Assembly: GCF_000003815.2 (NCBI RefSeq)
Contig: NC_049984.1
Coordinates: forward strand, 22,299,196-22,363,195
Reading direction: 5' to 3'
Length of the DNA stretch: 64,000 nucleotides
From: Branchiostoma floridae
Taxonomy: Eukaryota; Chordata; Leptocardii; Amphioxiformes; Branchiostomatidae
Below the pieces are notes generated by a model that worked only from the letters and a program-made list of their open reading frames with translations, was not told where the DNA came from and did no database searches. The translations under genes were made by a program, and so were the position numbers. Below are positions 57,196-64,000 of the stretch, one piece after another; positions within the stretch are counted from its first letter, which is position 1; each line of letters begins with the position of its first letter.

Positions 57196-58890
57196 AACGC
57201 TCACTGAGTCGTGTTCCATTGTTCATTCTACTTATCAAAACTAGGTAGCCTAAGGAAAATATCCAAGTACAATGACCCTGTCTTAATACTGTATAAACCG
57301 TCTGTCCGCTGTATGACGAACACTGCTGTTCAGTGAGCTTAACTGGACCGTGATCACAAATATACAATTTTAAAAAAATGTACTACCTTTGTCGTCCCGA
57401 AGATACCAACTAAATGTCCTTGTCATGAGTTCACTGACCTCGTGGGCCGCCGGATGCAAATTTCATAACGCTTCAGAGTTCAGACCAATAGCATGTCAGG
57501 ACGGTGGGGGTCAGTGACACTTGTTTCGACCCAAAAGTAATCGGCTGATTTTGGACATAGCTGAATGACCTTGTGAGGATTTCACTGACCTTGTAAAGTA
57601 ATCGACTAGATCCGACCAAACGCTTGCTGTGTCATGGTCCACTGTTCACTGTACTTCTTAAAACGAAATTTCCCACGTACAATGTCAATGACTTAATACT
57701 GTACCTTCTGCCCTCTGTATAACTACCGGTGCTGTTCAGTGACCTTAACTGGAAGGAGATCACAAAAACATTTTAAAAAATGTACTACGTTTGCCGTCCC
57801 GAAGATACCACCTAAATGTCCTTGTCATTAGTTCACTGACCTCGTGGGCCGCCGGATGCAAATTTCATAACGCTTCAGAGTTCAGACCAATAGCATGTCA
57901 GGACGGTAGGAGTCAGTGACACTTTTTTCGACCCGAAAGTAATCGGCTGATTTTGGACATAGCTTAATGACATTGTGATGATCTCTCTGACCTTGTCAAC
58001 TAATCGGCTAGATACAAATTAACGGGTTAAGCATCGACTGACAAAGCATCACTAACATGGCTGCGCGAAAAATGTTATTCTATTAACCATGTTGTCACTT
58101 TAGACCAATTTTACTTATTTCGTTACATTTGGCAGAGAAAAGGGGTTCAGAAATTATTCACCCGCGAATAAAAAAAGTCATTTTATCTTTTTGTATGTAG
58201 TTTATCTTGTTGTCTCTCGCCCAATCTCTCTTATTCAGTCTGCATGACCCAAAAGTAATCGGTTGGATTTGGACATAGCTTGATGACCTTGTGAAGATCT
58301 CACTGACCTTGTGAAGTAATCGGCTAGATGCAAATTAGACAGGTCAGGCATCGACTGACTAAACATCACTAATATGGCTGCGTGAAGAAAATGTCTCCGT
58401 TACGAATCATGCTGTCAATATTCACCAATTTCAGTCCTTTCTGTAGATTTTGGGAGAAAAGAGGTTCAGAAATTCTCCACCCGCAAATAAAAGTTCAGCT
58501 TTTTGTATGTACTTTCTTGTAATTGTCCCAAAATTCATCTTTTCTTCTTTTTGTTGACCTCACCCAATCTTATCCAATTTTCATAGACGAGATGTAATAA
58601 ATTCTTGACTTAGATGTTACATCAACAAATTGAGTTAGAATACCATGCAACCATAGATACTTATTTTGAAGAAAAAAATGATATGAACTGATTTTTGTAT
58701 CATTGTTAGGTTTCTAATAGGATACGATCAAACGGATAAAAGTTTGACAACACAAATTACTTTTTGGACAGCTGCTATACGTCCTACGCAGAAATAAAAC
58801 AGCCAGTTACGCTTTGCCGTCTGCGCCGTACGTGGAATAAAAACGGTTAACAGCGCTCTACGGGTCGAATGTTCAACTTTCCACTAGACG
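57196..58890. repeat. Upstream repeat blocks 2 and 3
   Basis: Two related units, starting near 57196 (AACGCTCACTGAGTCGTG) and 57610, run through CCCGAAGATACCA, ACCTCGTGGGCCGCCGGATG and CAGACCAATAGCATGTCAGG. A longer segment matching 55400-56310 follows, including CAGTTACGCTTTGCCGTCTG. Confidence 0.88.
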
Positions 58891-59142
58891 GCGATCGCGC
58901 TGTGCTCTCACTGCGACCTAAATAGGATGTGTAACCTTCACTTTCACACTGGGTATATCGTACAAAATTTAAAAGTACGACTAGAAAGACAGCAACATAC
59001 ACACAGCGTAAAAAGATTCGTGTTTTTTCTGTACAATTCGTTCAACGATCCGTCAAATTGGAGGTCGTAGAGAGAGCGCGACGAGAGCGCCGTCCCTGTA
59101 GAAAGGGGCTATTAATAGTAGCGTGCGTAGCCCAGTGGTTAA

Positions 59143-60201
59143 GCCCCGGTCACAAAGCGCGTACGATTCCTTGCGATTCCTTCCGATGCGCAGGATAAGC
59201 GCAGCGCGTCGTAAGTCGGGGGAGAATCGGAAGCAATGGTTTAAGTATGTAAAGCCGTGGTCACAAAGCGCGTAGTGCATCGTACGATGCGGTCATAAGA
59301 GCGTGCCTGCGTCAATCGCAGTGAATCATAGTAAATCGGGGAGCGTCGTATGGCGAAAAATAGAGCTGAAATGGATTTTGAACATGTTCAAAATTTCGCT
59401 ATCGTCGTAAGATTTTATTTGCCCCCATAGCAGACTTCATTATGGCAATTTTTGTCTACTGATGAGGTTATAGATTTATAAATTGTTAGCATGTTGTGAT
59501 GGTTTCAGTTTTCCCTGATATTGTGGATATTGACGAAAAGGGAAAATATATCAGTCGCAACTGCCACAGTCGCAACCAGAGAACAGCGCGCCCCGCACAG
59601 GTGATGCAGACAATTGTTTGATCGCTTCATGCACTTGAGTTTATAATTAGATCAAATCTAAGCTCTCGTCGGTCTTGGGTCAGTTTACCAGAATAGTAAT
59701 AACCATGGGGACAACTCGAACATAAAGGCAGGCTCCATGAGTCGGAAATATATATGATATAATGCTTATGATATGATTTTTGTATGATGGCATCTTTTTG
59801 TTGATAGCATATCATGATACGATCTTCGAAAGAGCCTGACACGCAGAGCCGGCAAGCAGGCCGAGATAATCATACCAGTACTCACGCTTGATTTGAACTT
59901 TTCTTGTAATGCTCTTGTTGTCATGGTCTCTTTTAATTTATTTTTACAGTTAAATATATTATAGGAAGGTATTCAACAGCTTAGTCCACATTTTGTTTGT
60001 TAAAGAAGCACAAAAGCGGCCAGGCGGCTATTCAAAAGAGACACAAGTGAAAAATCGTACGACGCTGGAAAAATTTTGAACACCATCCGATGCGTTGCGA
60101 TGGCTGATTTTGCTTACGATTTTGCTGCGATTTACTGCGCTCATCGTACGATATGCGGAATATACCATCGCAAGAAATCGTACGCGCTTTGTGACCGGGG
60201 C
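59143..60201. mobile_element. TTAA-flanked TIR element (piggyBac-like MITE)
   Basis: 1,059 bases between TTAA at 59139-59142 and 60202-60205. Ends GCCCCGGTCACAAAGCGCG and complement. A partial second copy of the left end lies at 59251-59290 (AGCCGTGGTCACAAAGCGCG). TTAA target sites are the hallmark of piggyBac. No transposase is seen. Confidence 0.87.
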
Positions 60202-60205
60202 TTAA

Positions 60206-60437
60206 GGTGCAGTCTCACCGGACGTGGGGTACGCTTGCGGCATTACGGGGTTCGAAAGATACTCAACGAATTTCAGAGATAAAGAACGATTTTTTTACTG
60301 TGTATTTTGTCGTCTTCTATGCCATACTTTTACGTATTACGCAATATCTGAAGAATAAAAAATCGGAGAAAATAGTGTCGCAGTGAACGAACGCAGCAAT
60401 GCCGCAAGCATGCCCCACGTCCGGTGAGGGTGCACCT
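60206..60437. mobile_element. TTAA-flanked MITE
   Basis: Ends GGTGCAGTCTCACCGGACGT and ACGTCCGGTGAGGGTGCACC, with inner CTTGCGGCATTAC and complement. It shares its left TTAA with the previous element and its right TTAA (60438-60441) with the next. A decayed relative is at 8400-8600. Confidence 0.85.
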
Positions 60438-60441
60438 TTAA

Positions 60442-62474
60442 GGTGGGTTTACACCTGCGTATATTTTCATGCCGCATGAGTTCCGTTTTGACATTTTTCG
60501 ACATTTTGACTAATTTCTTCAATACGCGGCCGCACGCACAAGTCGCACCTCTATCGCATCTGAATCGTCTTTAGAAAGTTTCACGTACGCAGGCAAACGA
60601 AAATATACGCCCAGTTCGTCTGATAGTTTTGGACATGCACAAAACTATCCTTCGTACGCAGTTTGGTGCCCAAAACGTTATGGATGCGCAATAAAGTAGT
60701 CCCACGTCGGTCGATTGCGCTATGAAGACGCTACATGTTTGCGCTTTATACGCAGTAATACGCGGAAATCGCGGTATTGCGAGTACATAGCGTTCTTACA
60801 GCGCAGACACAACGCACCATGAGCGACCGTATAACGAATGCACACATAGATCACGATTTAGTACCGTGCGTTCTGCGATCGCTTTGCGCATACTACGCGT
60901 ACTGATAGCGTGATCGACGCACACTCCAGATTTGGAATAAATACGAAGGTGCATCTGACTCCAGACAAAAAAAAAGTCATCTCAAGATGTATATAACTTT
61001 ATTGCACAACAATTGTACGAGGTACAAAGTATGGCATCTACATAACTACAGTGCATATAGCACTGTAGTTATGTAGATTATAGCACTGTAGTTATGTAGA
61101 TGCCATACTTTGTACCTCTTAACTTTAGTTAAGGCTTATCTAACTAATACAGGAGTTGTATTATGGGATAAGTTGTAGATTGGAGGCTTTTACAATCATT
61201 TGGGGAATTTCTAATGTCTAAACCTTCTTTGATATATTTTCCTATATCTGCCATGCAGGGTTTGTCACATGTCATTATGTATTTGAATTTGCACTTCAGG
61301 TCCATTTGGATAAATCCTTGTGTACAAAATGACAGCTTTCTGTATAGAGAATTGCGTATATCGGAATATTTGGGACATACAACCATAAAGTGATATTCGT
61401 ATTCTATTAGCTCTGGACAGAATGGACAAACACTCTGGTCGATAGGGATTTTTTGGAATCTTCCGGTTTATGATGTCAGATCCAGGCCAGGACTGACGAA
61501 TTTGTACCGGAGGCATGGAGAGATGGTCACAACTTGCAGGACACCATGAATGCAGGACACTGGTCCCAACAGAGCCTCCAGGGACGGGAAGATGTAGAGA
61601 AACCTGCTCAAGCACTGGGTCAATTTGTGTGACACACGTGCCATTTTGTGTAACAGATATTTGACTTAATTTGCTGATAATGGCACTTTTTTGTGTGTGT
61701 AGAACCACATGATATAAAGGTGCAATATAGAGCTATATTACAACTTTGAAAGAGGGCGTAAGGTTTCATAATTGTTTAATTTACGTGTTTGATAAAGATC
61801 TTGAATACGTTTTGTGGTGTGTATGAGTGTGATTTTTATAGTAGTTGAAATACTAAGATGATAGGGGAAATCACTAAGGACAAAGTGAAAACAAACACAA
61901 TCTTAACAGTGCACATAATTTCTTAAGGTAAATGATGGCCCACATTTCTGTAAAAGAACAGTGTCACTGCTTTACTGCTTCGCAAATGAATAAAAAAAAC
62001 CTCTTCACTGTTTACTTGTCAATGTTCTACTTGCACTGCCTGTAAACAAAGGCATACGTAGTACAAAGGGTTCCTCTAACAAAAATACTTTATTGGCAAT
62101 GCTCGCAAACAAAAGTATATGTGACACAAACTGTTCCTCTGACACACCTGAAATGCGTTTGGAATGCAGTTAGCACCAGGTGCGTCAGGCATGCGGTCGG
62201 TAGACGTTGTGTGCGTCCGGAAAACGCCCAACATACGTACCCCATACGAATCTATTCGCAGTACGGAAAATTTTGTTGCGCATTTCAGTTGCAATCATAC
62301 GCATCTCATGCGAAATGAAAACGCTGAAGTCGTAATTCAAACGCCAGATGGGCTCGACGTACAATTTAATTTATTCCAAAAAAATTCCAAATGTTGGGCG
62401 TTCGGCCGCGTATTGACAAAATTTCATGCGGAACTCACGCGCACTTGAAAATATACGCAGGTGTAAACCCACCT
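60442..62474. mobile_element. TTAA-flanked TIR element, 2 kb
   Basis: Ends GGTGGGTTTACACCTGCGTA and its complement, with longer inner arms (ATATTTTCA, CATGCGGAACTC and similar). It holds an inserted LINE fragment (60985-61470). No transposase is recognised. Confidence 0.83.
60985..61470. mobile_element. LINE fragment with internal inversion
   Basis: From 61470 down to about 61215 the minus strand encodes EYHFMVVCPKYSDIRNSLYRK, then DLKCKFKYIMTCDKPCMADIG, related to 23835-24310. From about 60985 to 61215 the plus strand instead carries the upstream part (ATAACTTTATTGCACAACAA to GGAGGCTTTTACAATC). The two halves are therefore head to head. A small palindromic duplication (ACTGTAGTTATGTAGAT) lies at 61050-61110. 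Confidence 0.78.
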
Positions 62475-62478
62475 TTAA

Positions 62479-62785
62479 GGTGGGTTCACACCTGCGTATA
62501 TATTCAAGTGCGCGTGAGGCCCGCATGAGAGTATTTGCCTCCGCCAGGCCCCACAGGTCGCTGGAAATTTAATAGAAATTGGACAAACGTAAACAGGTAA
62601 CACGACAGACGAGTTAGCTGGGTCGCTAACCATACTTCTCGGTCAGCTAACTCATCTGGCATGTTATGTATCTATTTTTGTCTGATTTGTACTATTTTTC
62701 CCGCGACCTGTGGAGCCTGGTAGAGACTAAGAGCTTCATACGCACCTCAAACGGACTTGAATATATACGCATGTGTGAACCCACC
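62479..62785. mobile_element. TTAA-family MITE
   Basis: Begins GGTGGGTTCACACCTGCG directly after the shared TTAA (62475-62478) and ends ATGTGTGAACCCACC, where the right TTAA has become TTAC. Inner arms are AGAAATTGGACAAA, GAGTTAGCTG and complements. Confidence 0.85.
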
Positions 62786-62907
62786 TTTACCAGCGCTAAC
62801 TCCGGACCAAGAAGGTATGCGTTGGACTCCCGACTGTTTGTTTGTTTGTTTGTTTTATTACTGTGTTGCTCACACGACTTGCAAACTACTTGAAATGTTC
62901 ACAGTCC

Positions 62908-63217
62908 GGAGGGTCCACACGTGCGTAATGTATATATTCAAGTCCGTTTGAGCTCCGTATAGAAGTCCTAGCCTCTACCAGCCCGTTGAAAAATAGTAGA
63001 AATTGGACAAATATACAGACTGAGATAACATGCCAAACGAGTTAGCTGGGTCTCAAAATACACTCCTCGGTTTCCTATTCGTTTGACATGTTATCTGACA
63101 TGTCTATATTTATCCAATTTGTACTATTTTTTCAGTGACCTGTGGAGCCCGGTAGAGGCTCAGAATTTCATACGGACCTCATACGGACTTGAAAATATAC
63201 GCTCGTGTGAACCCACA
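62908..63217. mobile_element. TTAA-family MITE, copy with empty SINE site
   Basis: Left end GGTCCACACGTGCGTAATG, right end CGCTCGTGTGAACCCACA then TTAA. The following TTAAGACGGAACGCTC is the uninterrupted version of the SINE target at 56719/57187. Confidence 0.85.
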
Positions 63218-63221
63218 TTAA

Positions 63222-64000
63222 GACGGAACGCTCGCTGAGTCGTGGTCCACTGTTAATTGTACTTGTCAAAACGAGGTATTCTAGGGAAAATTTCCACGTA
63301 CCTGTCTTGATATTGTACAAACCGTCCGCCCTCTCAATAACGGCCAGTGGAAAAACAACTGTTCAGTGAGCTAATCTTGATCGAGATGACAGAAAAAAAT
63401 GCACTACCTTTGCCGTCCTGAAGATACCACCTAAATGTCCTTGTATGGAGTTCACTGACCTCGTGGAACATACAAATTTCATAATGCTTCTCACCAATGG
63501 TATGTCAGAACTGAGTGAGAGTCTTTGTCAGATGACACATTTTTTGACCCGAAAGTAATCGGCTGAATTCGGACATAGCTTAATGACCTTGTGAACATCT
63601 CGCTGACCTTGTGAACTAATCGCCTAGATACAAATTAAACGGGTTAATCATCGACTGACAAAACAACACTAATATGACTGCGCGAAGAAAAATGTCATTC
63701 TCCGTTACAAATCTTGCTGTCAATTTTCACCAATTTTAGTCCTTTATGTAGATTTGGGGAAATTCTTTACCCACGAATGAAAATTGTATTGAAGCTTTTT
63801 GTATGTAGTTTTTAAAACTTAATCATCGTTAAACATCGACTGACAAAACATCACTAATACGACTGCGCAAAGAATAATGTTATCCTCCGTTAATGTGTTG
63901 TCAAATAAGATCAATCTTAGTTATTTATTTATTTAGATTTGGGACAAAAGGGGTTCGCAAATTCTCCACCCGTGAATGACGCTTTGTGTGTGTTGTAATT
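63222..64000. repeat. Upstream repeat block 4, cut by window end
   Basis: Repeats the order seen from 57196: AACGCTCGCTGAGTCGTGG, CTGAAGATACCACC, ACCTTGTGAACATCTC and CATCGACTGACAAAAC. It continues past the end of the window. Confidence 0.85.

Overview
This is an animal nuclear genome segment: spliced genes with GT-AG introns, (TG)n, (TAGA)n and (CACT)n microsatellites, tRNA-derived SINEs, LINE tails and a very high density of short terminal-inverted-repeat (TIR) elements. There are no operons, Shine-Dalgarno sites or CRISPR arrays. The gene families and the dense, recent, polymorphic repeats fit an invertebrate deuterostome, and my best guess is an amphioxus (Branchiostoma) scaffold. That species call is inference. 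Two runs of N interrupt the sequence (21028-21477 and 36760-36859).

Five protein-coding genes can be rebuilt exon by exon with consistent reading phase. (1) 421-3899, plus: the C-terminal five exons of an SDR16C/RDH10-like short-chain dehydrogenase; the N-terminal exon lies before the window. (2) 5454-13213, minus: a complete seven-exon CYP2-type cytochrome P450 (523 aa). It is convergent with gene 1. (3) 31169 down to the gap at 21478, minus: a class A GPCR with a signal peptide and a glycosylation-rich ectodomain. Its 3' half falls in the gap, and a 42-bp minisatellite on the far side may encode a repetitive tail. (4) 37271-50008, plus: a complete twelve-exon SLC22-type organic ion transporter (596 aa). 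It has two alternative first exons and a tandemly triplicated, in-frame splice acceptor at exon 8. (5) 52551-54844, minus: a complete five-exon Cupin_5 (DUF985) protein of 177 aa. Its upstream flank is built of several repeated ~1 kb blocks.

The remainder is repeats. Notable are a 2.3-kb CACTA-like element with CAAGAA/TTCTTG subterminal motif arrays (27132-29434), a decayed mariner whose empty site is preserved in a duplicated block 4.3 kb away, a 64-bp perfect palindrome in a P450 intron, a TIR element whose left end is amplified four times (50874-51791), and a chain of TTAA-bounded elements lying end to end (59143-62785). The five genes are not a pathway. A retinoid/steroid-type SDR, a P450 and an organic ion transporter all suit small-molecule metabolism, but I see no evidence that they act together.
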